Assembly (NCBI GenBank): GCA_030648135.1
Contig: JAUSIF010000009.1
Location: forward strand, 1 to 14,018
Reading direction: 5' to 3'
DNA from: Xanthobacteraceae bacterium
Lineage (GTDB): Bacteria; Pseudomonadota; Alphaproteobacteria; Rhizobiales; Xanthobacteraceae
Length of the DNA stretch: 14,018 nucleotides
In this document: positions 7,072-14,018 of the stretch, one piece after another
Layout of the letters: every line of letters starts with the position of its first letter
Position numbering within the stretch: position 1 is the first letter of the stretch
Position numbers and translations under genes: made by a program
Notes under the pieces: model-generated
The model's database searches: none
What the model was told of the DNA's origin: nothing
Seen by the model: the letters and a program-made list of their open reading frames with translations, nothing else

Positions 7072-8658
7072 ATGATCAAATTATCGTTATCACTACTGGG
7101 CACGCTCGCGCTCGTGCTCGGGGGGGCGAGCACCGACGCGGTGGCGCAAACTCCGAAACGGGGCGGCATCCTCAAGTTCGCGGTCAGCGCCGAGCCGCCG
7201 AATTACGACTGCCACGCGGCCACCTCGTTCGCCTTCATCCATCCGGTGCGGCCGCACTACAACACGCTCTTGAAGTTCGACGAGCCGAATTATCCGAAGG
7301 TGAAGGGCGACCTCGCGCAATCCTGGACAATGTCGCCGGACGGACTCACCTACACGTTCAAGCTCAAACCGAACATCAAATTCCACGACGGCACGCCGAT
7401 GACCTCGGCCGACGTGAAGGCGAGCTACGAGCGCATCGTCAATCCGACCGGCGGCGCCGTTTCGATCCGCAAGGCGGCCTATTCCGACATCGCATCGATC
7501 GAGACGCCGGACGCGCAGACCGTCGTGTTCAAGCTGAAAGCGCGCAATGCCTCGATGCTGACCAACTTCGCCTCGCCGTGGGACTGCATCTATAGCGCGG
7601 CGAAGATCAAGGCGGACCCGAAATTCCCCGAGAAGAACGTGCTCGGTACCGGCCCGTTCAAGTTCGTCGAACATGTGGCCGGCTCGCACTGGGTCGGCGA
7701 GCGCTTCGCCGACTATTTCGAGAAGGGCAGACCGTATCTCGACGGCTTCCGCGCCATCTTCATCACCAACACGGCCGCCCGCGTGAACGCGCTCCAGGCC
7801 GGCGAAGTGCTCTCGGAGTTCCGCGGCCATTCCCCGGCCGATCGCGACAGGCTGAAGGCTGCGCTCGGCGACAAGATCGTCGTGCATGAGAGCCCGTGGA
7901 TCTGCAGCCTGGTCGTGACCTTCAATACCGAAAAGAAGCCGTTCGACGACGCCCGCGTACGCCGGGCACTGTCGCTCGCCATCGACCGTTGGAAGGGAGC
8001 CGAGGCGCTTTCGAAGATCGCGCTCGTGCGCAACGTGGGCGGTGTCCTGCGCCCGGGCTATGAGATGGCGGCAAAGGAAGCCGAGCTCGTCAAATATCCG
8101 GGCTATGGCAAGGACATCAACAAAGCCCGTGCCGAGGCAAAGAAGCTTCTGGAACAGGCCGGCGTCAAGGATCTCAAGATCAAGTTTCTCAACCGCAACA
8201 TCCCGATGCCCTACACGCCGGTCGGCATATTTCTGATCGACCAATGGCGCCAGATTGGGGTGACGGTGGAGCACGACCAGCCCGAGACCAGAGCCTATAT
8301 CACCGGTCTGCGTGGTGGGAATTACGAAGCCGGGTTGGACTTCAACTGCGATGCAGTCGACGATCCGAATCTACAGCTCGCCAAGTTCATCTCGGCCGAT
8401 AAATCGCCGATCAATTACGGCCGATACACCGACCGGAAGCTCGATGACCTGTACAACAAGCAGAAGGGCGAGCTCGACAACAAGAAGCGCTACGCGCTGA
8501 TTCGTGAGTTCGAGCAACACGCTCTCAACGAGGCGTATTCGATCCCGATCATCTGGTGGCACCGCATCATCATTAATTGGAAGCAGATCAAGGGATGGTA
8601 TATGTCGCCGAGCCACTATCTGAATCAGGATCTTCAGGACGTGTGGCTTGATTCCTAA
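7072..8658 (+). CDS. ABC transporter periplasmic substrate-binding protein, family 5
   Basis: This is the periplasmic receptor that captures the importer's substrate and delivers it to the permeases. The 528-residue product has the family length. It begins with a Sec signal peptide: MIKLS, a hydrophobic core, then TDAVAQ, with cleavage likely after Ala25 (AVA/Q). The mature part opens with TPKRGGILKFAVSAEPPNYD, the usual first strand of SBP_bac_5 proteins. It then shows SPDGLTYTFKLKPNIKFHDG (about 90-109) and GTGPFKFVEHV (about 193-203), both family hallmarks. No lipobox is present, so it should be soluble rather than a lipoprotein. The start was chosen by the strong GGAGG; 7069 is a near-equal option. 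Substrates in this family range from di- and oligopeptides to opines, nickel chelates and sugars, and cannot be assigned here. A GC-rich hairpin follows the stop. Confidence 0.94.
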   Translation: MIKLSLSLLGTLALVLGGASTDAVAQTPKRGGILKFAVSAEPPNYDCHAATSFAFIHPVRPHYNTLLKFDEPNYPKVKGDLAQSWTMSPDGLTYTFKLKPNIKFHDGTPMTSADVKASYERIVNPTGGAVSIRKAAYSDIASIETPDAQTVVFKLKARNASMLTNFASPWDCIYSAAKIKADPKFPEKNVLGTGPFKFVEHVAGSHWVGERFADYFEKGRPYLDGFRAIFITNTAARVNALQAGEVLSEFRGHSPADRDRLKAALGDKIVVHESPWICSLVVTFNTEKKPFDDARVRRALSLAIDRWKGAEALSKIALVRNVGGVLRPGYEMAAKEAELVKYPGYGKDINKARAEAKKLLEQAGVKDLKIKFLNRNIPMPYTPVGIFLIDQWRQIGVTVEHDQPETRAYITGLRGGNYEAGLDFNCDAVDDPNLQLAKFISADKSPINYGRYTDRKLDDLYNKQKGELDNKKRYALIREFEQHALNEAYSIPIIWWHRIIINWKQIKGWYMSPSHYLNQDLQDVWLDS

Positions 8659-8668
8659 CCTGATGACG

Positions 8669-8692
8669 CCGGGCGGCCCCAGGGCCGCCCGG
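8669..8692 (+). terminator. Hairpin between binding-protein and permease genes (partial terminator or mRNA stabiliser)
   Basis: CCGGGCGGCC (8669-8678) pairs perfectly with GGCCGCCCGG (8683-8692) around the loop CCAG. It is followed by TTCGTTT (8693-8699), a broken T tract. It stands 10 bases after the binding-protein stop and 38 before the permease start. Such hairpins in binding-protein operons commonly stop part of the transcripts or protect the upstream mRNA end, leaving the receptor in excess over the membrane parts. The structure is seen; the effect is inferred. Confidence 0.65.
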
Positions 8693-8730
8693 TTCGTTTC
8701 AATCCGATCAATGACTGAACGAGCGGTGCC

Positions 8731-9684
8731 ATGCTGCGTTACACGATTCATCGAGCCCTGCTGATGATCCCGACGCTGCTCGGCGTCGCGGTGCTCGTGT
8801 TTGTCCTGTTGCGGCTGATGCCGGGCGATATCGTCGAAATGCGGTTCCTCCTGGAGGGCGGCCAGGTCAGCCCGGAGACGCTTGCTGCCGAGCGTGCCAG
8901 GCTCGGTCTCGACAAAGAGATCTGGTGGCAATTCTACGACTGGATGACGGGAATCTTCGTCGGGGATTTCGGCATCTCGATGTGGACCGGCCGTCCAGTG
9001 ATCGGCGAGATCGCAACCCGGCTCGAACTCTCCATGCAGGTGGCGATCATGGCGACCGTGCTCGCCACCATGCTGGCGCTCCCGCTCGGCACCATTGCGG
9101 CGTTGTACAAGGACAGCTGGATCGACCGGCTGATCCAGGTCTTCGCCATCGCCGGGCTCGCGGTGCCTTCGTTCTGGCTCGGCATGTTGATCATCCTGGG
9201 GCTGCTCCTCAACTTCAACTGGATCCCGCCGCTCACTTTCACGCCGATCTACGAGGATCCGGCCAAGAATCTGTCACAGCTGATCTGGCCGGCGCTTGCG
9301 GTCGGCTACCGCTACATGGCGGTGGCGGCGCGCATGACGCGGTCCACTATTCTGGAGGTGCTGCAGGAAGACTATATCCGCACCGCACGCGCCAAGGGCC
9401 TCTATGAGCGCCTCGTCGTGGGTCGCCATGCCATGCGCAACGCCATGTTGCCGGTGATCACCGTGATCGGGCTGGAGTTCGCGTTTCTCATCGGCGGGCT
9501 CGTCGTCACCGAGCAGGTGTTTAACCTGAACGGCATCGGCAAGCTGTTCGTCGATACGGTGACACGCGCCGACTACACCATGGTGCAGGCACTGGTGATG
9601 CTGGTCGCCGTATTCTTCATTCTGATCAATTTTGCGGTCGATCTCCTTTACGCAGTGTTCGACCCGCGCATCCGGTACAATTGA
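8731..9684 (+). CDS. ABC importer permease subunit 1 (DppB-like)
   Basis: This inner-membrane permease of the BPD_transp_1 family pairs with the next gene to form the channel. The 317-residue product has about six membrane helices: a first one at residues 10-28, an extracytoplasmic loop holding residues 30-95 (PGDIVEMRF, GDFGISMWTGRPV), and the rest between 100 and 310. The cytoplasmic EAA-type loop, which docks on the ATPase, is DYIRTARAKGLYERLVVGRH (214-233). The C-terminus LLYAVFDPRIRYN is the standard DppB ending. The ATG at 8731 lacks a strong ribosome-binding site (GAGCGG nearby). The following permease starts one base after its stop, so the two are surely co-translated. Confidence 0.95.
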   Translation: MLRYTIHRALLMIPTLLGVAVLVFVLLRLMPGDIVEMRFLLEGGQVSPETLAAERARLGLDKEIWWQFYDWMTGIFVGDFGISMWTGRPVIGEIATRLELSMQVAIMATVLATMLALPLGTIAALYKDSWIDRLIQVFAIAGLAVPSFWLGMLIILGLLLNFNWIPPLTFTPIYEDPAKNLSQLIWPALAVGYRYMAVAARMTRSTILEVLQEDYIRTARAKGLYERLVVGRHAMRNAMLPVITVIGLEFAFLIGGLVVTEQVFNLNGIGKLFVDTVTRADYTMVQALVMLVAVFFILINFAVDLLYAVFDPRIRYN

Positions 9685-9685
9685 C

Positions 9686-10585
9686 ATGTCGATCATCACC
9701 GCCACACCGGAAATCACCTACAAGGTGCCTAGGCGCCGTCATCCGGCAATGCAATTCGTGGCGACGCAGCCTTTGGGCGCGGCGAGCCTCGTGTTCATCG
9801 TTATGTTGTTCCTCGCGGGCGTCTTCGCCGATTTTGTCGTGCCCTATGACCCGCTAACGCTCGATTACGAAGCGATGCTGGCGGCTCCTTCGGCCGAGCA
9901 CTGGTTGGGCACCGATGCCTTCGGTCGCGACGTTTTCTCGCGCATCATTTTCGGCGCGCGGACTGCACTCGCGGTCGGGCTGCTGTCGTCGTTTCTTGGC
10001 TCGACGATCGGCGCGGCGATCGGGGTCGCTTCCGCTCATTTCGGCGGACGCGTCGACCTGGCGATCCAGGGCTTCATGGATGTGCTGCTCTCCTTCCCGA
10101 TTATCGTGCTGGCGCTCGCGGTTGTTGCAATGCTCGGCAAGCGGCTCGTCGGCGGGATTGACGTGAACCTGATCCTGGCGATCGCGATCCCGATGATGCC
10201 CAGGGTGGAGCGCGTGGTGCGGTCATCGGCGCTCGCGATTCGCGAGATGGCGTATATCGATGCCGCCCGCGCCGCCGGCTACGGAAACATGCGTATCATC
10301 TTCCGGCACATGGCGCCGAACGTGGTGGCGCCCTACCTCATCATGTTCACGGCCTTCATGGCCCAGGCGATCCTGCTCGAGGCCTCGCTCTCCTTCCTCG
10401 GCCTCGGCGTCACCGAGCCCACCGCCGCCTGGGGTCTGATGTTGTCCGGCACCTCGCAGGAGTTCTATAGCCAGGCGCCATGGATGATCATCTTCCCCGG
10501 CGTTGCCATCAGCCTGGCGGTATTTTCGTTCAATCTGTTCGGGGATTCCCTGCGCGATTACCTCGATCCACGCCTCAAGGTGTGA
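9686..10585 (+). CDS. ABC importer permease subunit 2 (DppC-like)
   Basis: The second permease of the importer, 299 residues from the ATG at 9686. This start sits one base after the upstream stop, and the protein then begins with a typical cytoplasmic tail before helix 1 (about residues 31-51). An earlier in-frame start at 9632 would overlap the upstream gene by 53 bases and add 18 unlike residues. DppC hallmarks are HWLGTDAFGRDVFSRIIFGA (72-91), the EAA loop AYIDAARAAGYGNMRIIFRH (189-208) and LEASLSFLGLGV (231-242). It ends GDSLRDYLDPRLKV, the conserved DppC terminus. Final gene of the importer set; a 121-base gap separates it from the CoA-transferase on the same strand. Confidence 0.95.
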   Translation: MSIITATPEITYKVPRRRHPAMQFVATQPLGAASLVFIVMLFLAGVFADFVVPYDPLTLDYEAMLAAPSAEHWLGTDAFGRDVFSRIIFGARTALAVGLLSSFLGSTIGAAIGVASAHFGGRVDLAIQGFMDVLLSFPIIVLALAVVAMLGKRLVGGIDVNLILAIAIPMMPRVERVVRSSALAIREMAYIDAARAAGYGNMRIIFRHMAPNVVAPYLIMFTAFMAQAILLEASLSFLGLGVTEPTAAWGLMLSGTSQEFYSQAPWMIIFPGVAISLAVFSFNLFGDSLRDYLDPRLKV

Positions 10586-10706
10586 GCCTCGACGTCAGGC
10601 ACGGGGCGGTCTCCGCCGGGCGGATGCCTCTGGACAAGAGGCCTTCCGGCAAGCGACACAGGACGCCATGCGGCAATCCCACGATCGTTTCTGACGGAAC
10701 ATTTTC

Positions 10707-11879
10707 ATGCCGGGTCCCTTGACCGGTCTACGCGTGCTCGAGCTCGCGCGCATCCTGGCCGGGCCCTGGGCCGGCCAGGTGCTCGCCGATCTCGGCGCCG
10801 ACGTCATCAAGGTGGAGCGCGCGGGCACGGGCGACGATACCCGCGGCTGGGGTCCCCCGTTCATGCCGGCCGCCGACGGCGGCCATCTCGGCGCCGCCTA
10901 TTTTCACGCCACCAATCGCGGCAAGCGCTCGATCGAGATCGATTTCGAGAGCGAAGACGGCCGCCGCATCGTGAAAAAGCTCGCCGAACGCTCCGACATT
11001 CTGATCGAAAACTTCAAGGTCGGCGGGCTTAAGAAGTTCGGCCTCGATTATGCGAACCTGAAAAAGATCAATCCCCGCCTGATCTATTGCTCGGTCACCG
11101 GCTTCGGCCAGGACGGACCTTATGCGCCGCGTGCAGGCTATGACCTGATGGCGCAGGGCATGGGTGGATTCATGAGCCTGACCGGCGCGCCGGATGGTGA
11201 GCCGACGCGCGCGGGCGTGCCGGTATCCGACATCTTCAGCGGCGTCTATTCCGTCGTCGGCGTCCTCGCAGCGCTGGCGCGGCGCGAAAAAACCGGCCGC
11301 GGCGGCTACGTCGATACCGCACTCGTCGACTCCACAGTAGGCGTGCTCGCCAATCAGGCGCTGAACTACCTCGTGTCGGGCTTGGTGCCGGAGCGCATCG
11401 GCAACGCGCATCCCAACATCGTCCCCTACCAGGTGTTTCCGGTGGCTGACGGCCACATCATCATCGCAACCGGCAACGACTCCCAGTTTGGGAAACTTTG
11501 CGCCGTACTGGGCGAGCCCGCGCTGTCCGAACAGCCGTCCTATCGCGTTAATTCCGATCGGCTCACCAACCGTGCCGAACTTGTCGCGAAACTCTCTGCC
11601 CTGACCGGGCGCTGCAAGAGCGCCGATCTATTGGCGAAGCTGGAGGTGGTCGGGGTTCCCGCCGGGCCGATCAATGATCTCGATCAGGTTTTTGCCGATC
11701 CGCAGGTGATCCACCGCGGCATGCGCATCGATCGGCCGAGTGCCGCGGCCAAGGGCGGGAAAATCCCCGGGGTACGTACGCCGATCACGCTAGACGGCGC
11801 TCCCATGGCGGCCGAGCGTCCCTCGCCGCGGCTCGGCGAGCACACCCAGGAAATCCTGCGCGAGATCGGAGAGGCGTGA
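10707..11879 (+). CDS. Family III (CaiB/BaiF) CoA-transferase
   Basis: This cytoplasmic enzyme moves CoA between carboxylic acids through an enzyme-bound mixed anhydride. The product has 390 residues, slightly short of formyl-CoA transferase (about 428) but normal for the wider family. It opens with the family signature PLTGLRVLELARILAGP (4-20), then VLADLGADVIKVE (25-37). GYDLMAQGMGGFMSLTG lies at 144-160. Asp175 in RAGVPVSDIFSGVYS is in the position of the catalytic aspartate (Asp169 in formyl-CoA transferase). The substrate cannot be read from the sequence; succinyl-CoA:dicarboxylate, formyl-CoA:oxalate and carnitine/bile-acid type activities all occur in the family. Its neighbour across a convergent junction is malonyl-CoA decarboxylase, which makes a dicarboxylate acceptor worth considering. 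The ribosome-binding site is weak (ACGGA about 10 bases upstream). I find no clear promoter in the 121 bases before it. Confidence 0.93.
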   Translation: MPGPLTGLRVLELARILAGPWAGQVLADLGADVIKVERAGTGDDTRGWGPPFMPAADGGHLGAAYFHATNRGKRSIEIDFESEDGRRIVKKLAERSDILIENFKVGGLKKFGLDYANLKKINPRLIYCSVTGFGQDGPYAPRAGYDLMAQGMGGFMSLTGAPDGEPTRAGVPVSDIFSGVYSVVGVLAALARREKTGRGGYVDTALVDSTVGVLANQALNYLVSGLVPERIGNAHPNIVPYQVFPVADGHIIIATGNDSQFGKLCAVLGEPALSEQPSYRVNSDRLTNRAELVAKLSALTGRCKSADLLAKLEVVGVPAGPINDLDQVFADPQVIHRGMRIDRPSAAAKGGKIPGVRTPITLDGAPMAAERPSPRLGEHTQEILREIGEA

Positions 11880-11887
11880 GGCCAGGA

Positions 11888-11930
11888 GCATTTTCCGGCG
11901 AAGTGTGCAGCGGTTTGCCGAAGAAAATGC
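11888..11930 (+). repeat. Palindromic intergenic repeat, copy 3
   Basis: The outer arms GCATTTTC (11888-11895) and GAAAATGC (11923-11930) pair over 8 bp. A 2-base bulge (11921-11922) follows on the right. The inner arms CGGCGAA (11896-11902) and TTTGCCG (11914-11920) pair over 7 bp with one G-T. The loop GTGTGCAGCGG has 11 bases, as in copies 1 and 2. It lies in the 75-base gap between the convergent CoA-transferase and malonyl-CoA decarboxylase genes, the only other convergent junction in the window. Confidence 0.8.
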
Positions 11931-11954
11931 GAAAAATCAAACAAATCTAAGCCG

Positions 11955-13322
11955 TCAAGACTGCGACACCAGCGCGCGCGGCGCCTTCTCGGCGCGCAGC
12001 ATCCGGCGTACCGTCGAGCTCGCCACCACCGTTCCCGCTTCGGCATAGGCTTCGTGGTTCTTCTCGATATCGGCGAGCACGTAGCGGTAATTGACCATGA
12101 TGCCGGCGGAATGCGCTAGCGCCTTCTCCGAGAGATCAGCCATCAGATTGATGCGCTCCAGCCGCGCGCCGTTGCCGAGGTGGAAGCGCGCGACCGGATC
12201 GACCGGCCGGCCGCGGTCGGTGCGCTCGGCCAGAAAATAATGCGTCGCCAGCGCGCCGAGCGCGGGTTTCAACGCCTCGACCTTGTAGGAGTTCTCGTGC
12301 CAGCCGGGTTCATCGAGATATTTGAGCGCCGCAAGATCGGACGGCAGAATCGCCTGCGAGCCTTCATCACGGCGCTCGTCGCCGAGCCATTGCATGAACA
12401 TGGGCACCGGCGAGAGCGTGACGAAGCTGGTGAGGTTCGAAAATTCGCGCGAGATTTCCTCGACCACATGCTTGATCAGGAAGCTTCCGAAGGTGACGCC
12501 GCTGAGGCCGCGCTGGCAATTGGAGATCGAATAGAACGCCGCTGTCGTCGCCTCGCGCGGGTCGATCGGCGTGCGCTTGCGCTCCAGAATCGGAGCGATC
12601 GCATTCGGGATTTCGCGCGTCAGCGCCACCTCGACGAAGATCAAAGGCTCGTCCACCAACGCGGGATGGAAGAAGGCGTAGCAGCGGCGGTCGGGCGAGT
12701 CGATGCGGGCACGCAGATCGTTCCAGTCGTGGATCTCGTGCACCGCCTCGTAGCGGATGATCTTCTCGAGCACGATCGCGGGCATGGACCAGTCGATCCG
12801 GCGCAGCACCAGGAACCCGCGATTGAACCAGGAGCCCAGCATATGGACGAAATCGCGGTCGACCGGCTCGAGATCGTCGCGGCGCACGAGCGCTTCGAGC
12901 AGGTGCTCGCGCATCGAGACCAGCGCCTGGGTGGCGCCGGGCGCGAGATTGAGCCGGCGGATCAGCTCCTGCCGGCGGGGCTCGGCGGCTCTCATCACCG
13001 CGTCCGCAGCATCGTCGGACGGATCACGCACATAGGCGGCGCAGACTTCCGCCAGCCGTGCGCGGTCGGGGCCGAAGGTTTCCGACAGCGCCTCGAAAAA
13101 GGCGATCCGCTCGCCGGTCTTGAGCCGCTGAAACGCCTCCAGTATCTCGCGGGCGAGCGCCGCGCCGGACGCTTCGCCGCGGCCGGACAACAGTTCCTCG
13201 CACAGTTCGACCATGGTCGCGGTGCGGGCTTCGCCGGCCGGGCGCCGCGTACGGCGCTCGATCAGCGCGCGGCCGCGCTCCGCGATGGTTTGCAGCAACT
13301 CACCGAAAAAGCTCGTATTCAT
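11955..13322 (-). CDS. Malonyl-CoA decarboxylase
   Basis: It converts malonyl-CoA to acetyl-CoA and CO2, either for malonate use or to control malonyl-CoA levels. The 455-residue product matches bacterial MCD length. The N-terminal half (to about 155) is the helical domain, and the rest is the GNAT-like catalytic domain. FYSISNCQRGLSGVTFGSFL (263-282) aligns by eye with the human segment bearing the catalytic serine, so Ser265 or Ser267 is the counterpart. His381 in VARFHLGNGARL (378-389) matches the catalytic histidine (His423 in human). No signal or mitochondrial-type leader is present. The start ATG at 13322 has GGGAGAG about eight bases upstream. It is transcribed leftward, 149 bases after the epimerase gene, and probably has its own promoter. 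The rhizobial partners matB and matC are not visible in the window. Confidence 0.95.
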   Translation of the reverse strand: MNTSFFGELLQTIAERGRALIERRTRRPAGEARTATMVELCEELLSGRGEASGAALAREILEAFQRLKTGERIAFFEALSETFGPDRARLAEVCAAYVRDPSDDAADAVMRAAEPRRQELIRRLNLAPGATQALVSMREHLLEALVRRDDLEPVDRDFVHMLGSWFNRGFLVLRRIDWSMPAIVLEKIIRYEAVHEIHDWNDLRARIDSPDRRCYAFFHPALVDEPLIFVEVALTREIPNAIAPILERKRTPIDPREATTAAFYSISNCQRGLSGVTFGSFLIKHVVEEISREFSNLTSFVTLSPVPMFMQWLGDERRDEGSQAILPSDLAALKYLDEPGWHENSYKVEALKPALGALATHYFLAERTDRGRPVDPVARFHLGNGARLERINLMADLSEKALAHSAGIMVNYRYVLADIEKNHEAYAEAGTVVASSTVRRMLRAEKAPRALVSQS

Positions 13323-13471
13323 CGCTCACGCTCTCCCGGCCGGATGTGAGGACTCGGCACCTTATCCTCTCAATTCGCGCCTTTCATTACATTCCATTCG
13401 TTAACGATGGCTTCGAGCGCGTCAAGGAAACAACCGCCGATCCGGCGCGTGCCTCCCGCTTCAAGAAAAAA

Positions 13472-14017
13472 TCATAGACCGTGAAATTCGCGGTACCAGG
13501 TGACGAAATGCTTGATCCCTTCCTTGAGCGGCGTCGCCGGGCGGAAACCGACCGCGGCGGCAAGATCCTCGGTGGCGGCCGAAGTGCGCCGCATGTCGCC
13601 GGGCGGCAGCTGCTTGTCGACGATCTGTGCCCGCTTGCCGGTCTCGGCCTCGATCAAACGTACCACCTCCATGAGGCGCACCGGCGTCGCATTGCCGATG
13701 TTGTAGAGCCGGAACGGCGCACGCGAGGTCGCCGGATCGGGTGTGGCGCCCGACCAGGCCGGATTCCCCTTCGGCACTACGCCGGCGATGCGGACGACGG
13801 CTTCGGCCACATCGTCGATATAGGTGAAATCGCGCTCGACCTCGCCCTTCTCCACCACCTCGATCGGCCGCCCGGCCAGGATCGCCGCGGTGAAAATATA
13901 GATCGCCATGTCGGGCCGCCCCCACGGCCCATAGACGGTGAAGAAACGCAGGCCCGTCACCGGTAGCCCGTGCAGATGCGCGTAGGAATGCGCCATCAGC
14001 TCGTTCGCGCGCTTGGT
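13472..14017 (-). CDS. UDP-glucuronate 4-epimerase-like SDR, N-terminus outside the window
   Basis: This NAD-dependent sugar-nucleotide epimerase of the extended SDR family most resembles UDP-glucuronate 4-epimerases (CapI/LpsL type). These make UDP-galacturonate for capsule, LPS or exopolysaccharide. The 181 visible residues are the C-terminal half. The leading TKRANELMAHSYAHLHGLP holds the lysine (visible residue 2) of the YxxxK catalytic pair; its tyrosine and the Rossmann glycine motif lie beyond the edge. The family motif FFTVYGPWGRPDMA (about 25-38), DFTYIDDVAEAVVRI (about 62-76) and PPGDMRRTSA (about 141-150) are intact. It ends HFVTWYREFHGL, a normal terminus. A run of six T follows directly on its coding strand, without a clear hairpin. 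Other members of the epimerase/dehydratase family cannot be excluded without the N-terminus. Confidence 0.9.
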   Translation of the reverse strand, partial: TKRANELMAHSYAHLHGLPVTGLRFFTVYGPWGRPDMAIYIFTAAILAGRPIEVVEKGEVERDFTYIDDVAEAVVRIAGVVPKGNPAWSGATPDPATSRAPFRLYNIGNATPVRLMEVVRLIEAETGKRAQIVDKQLPPGDMRRTSAATEDLAAAVGFRPATPLKEGIKHFVTWYREFHGL

Positions 14018-14018
14018 G

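Noticed and set aside
7093..8274. Antisense open frame (393 codons) across the substrate-binding protein gene
   Set aside because: Same reason: it mirrors a well-supported family 5 binding protein and has no domain of its own.
10605..10642. Two small hairpins (GGCGG/CCGCC at 10605-10617, GCCTCT/AGAGGC at 10626-10642) after the last permease gene
   Set aside because: Stems of 5 and 6 bp without a T tract are expected by chance in DNA this GC-rich, so I do not call a terminator.
12180..13349. Long antisense open frame (389 codons) across malonyl-CoA decarboxylase
   Set aside because: The decarboxylase on the opposite strand is certain from its motifs. The antisense product has no recognisable domain and the skewed composition of a shadow frame.
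13401..13425. TTGACG (13425-13420, - strand) as a -35 for malonyl-CoA decarboxylase
   Set aside because: No acceptable -10 lies at 16-18 bases, so a promoter cannot be placed there from sequence alone.

Overview
The window looks like chromosome of a GC-rich alphaproteobacterium of the Hyphomicrobiales (Rhizobiales), in the Bradyrhizobium / Rhodoplanes / Pseudolabrys direction. This rests on protein style: a long-form formate dehydrogenase gamma subunit, an FdhD with a lone cysteine, and an SBP/permease set of peptide type. It also rests on a palindromic intergenic repeat of a kind abundant in that order. There are no tRNAs, rRNAs, insertion sequences, phage genes or CRISPR arrays. No gap between genes exceeds about 150 bases.

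Region 1 (1-4804) is a molybdenum-enzyme maturation block. The tail of the membrane cytochrome b subunit of formate dehydrogenase ends at a strong hairpin. It is followed by mobB and moeA, overlapping by one base on the + strand. Facing them on the - strand are fdhD and mobA, overlapping by 11 bases, and then a 100-residue membrane-anchored protein of unknown function with its own plausible promoter. MoeA inserts Mo into molybdopterin, MobA (with MobB) makes the bis-MGD form, and FdhD sulfurates the cofactor for formate dehydrogenase. The block therefore serves the enzyme encoded at its left edge. The two convoys converge on a pair of head-to-head palindromic repeats (2773-2886).

Region 2 (4805-10585) is a peptide/opine/nickel-type ABC importer on the + strand. 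It runs in the order fused double ATPase, substrate-binding protein, permease 1, permease 2. A strong GC hairpin sits between the binding protein and the permeases, which fits an excess of binding protein. The divergent fdhD-importer junction carries a striking inverted repeat whose two arms each contain TGCTATGAT, an extended -10-like word. The same word occurs upstream of mobB.

Region 3 (10707-13322) holds a family III CoA-transferase on the + strand and a malonyl-CoA decarboxylase on the - strand. They converge on a third copy of the palindromic repeat. Together they suggest dicarboxyl-CoA metabolism, possibly malonate use, but the CoA-transferase substrate cannot be read from sequence.

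Region 4 (13472-14018) is the C-terminal part of a UDP-glucuronate-4-epimerase-like SDR, probably serving polysaccharide synthesis. It runs off the right edge.

I see no obviously new multi-gene system. The best leads are the structured repeat family (three copies, exact 11-base loop, compensating stem changes, only at convergent gene junctions), the small unknown membrane protein inside the Mo-cofactor block, the double-armed promoter-like palindrome, and the lone-cysteine FdhD.
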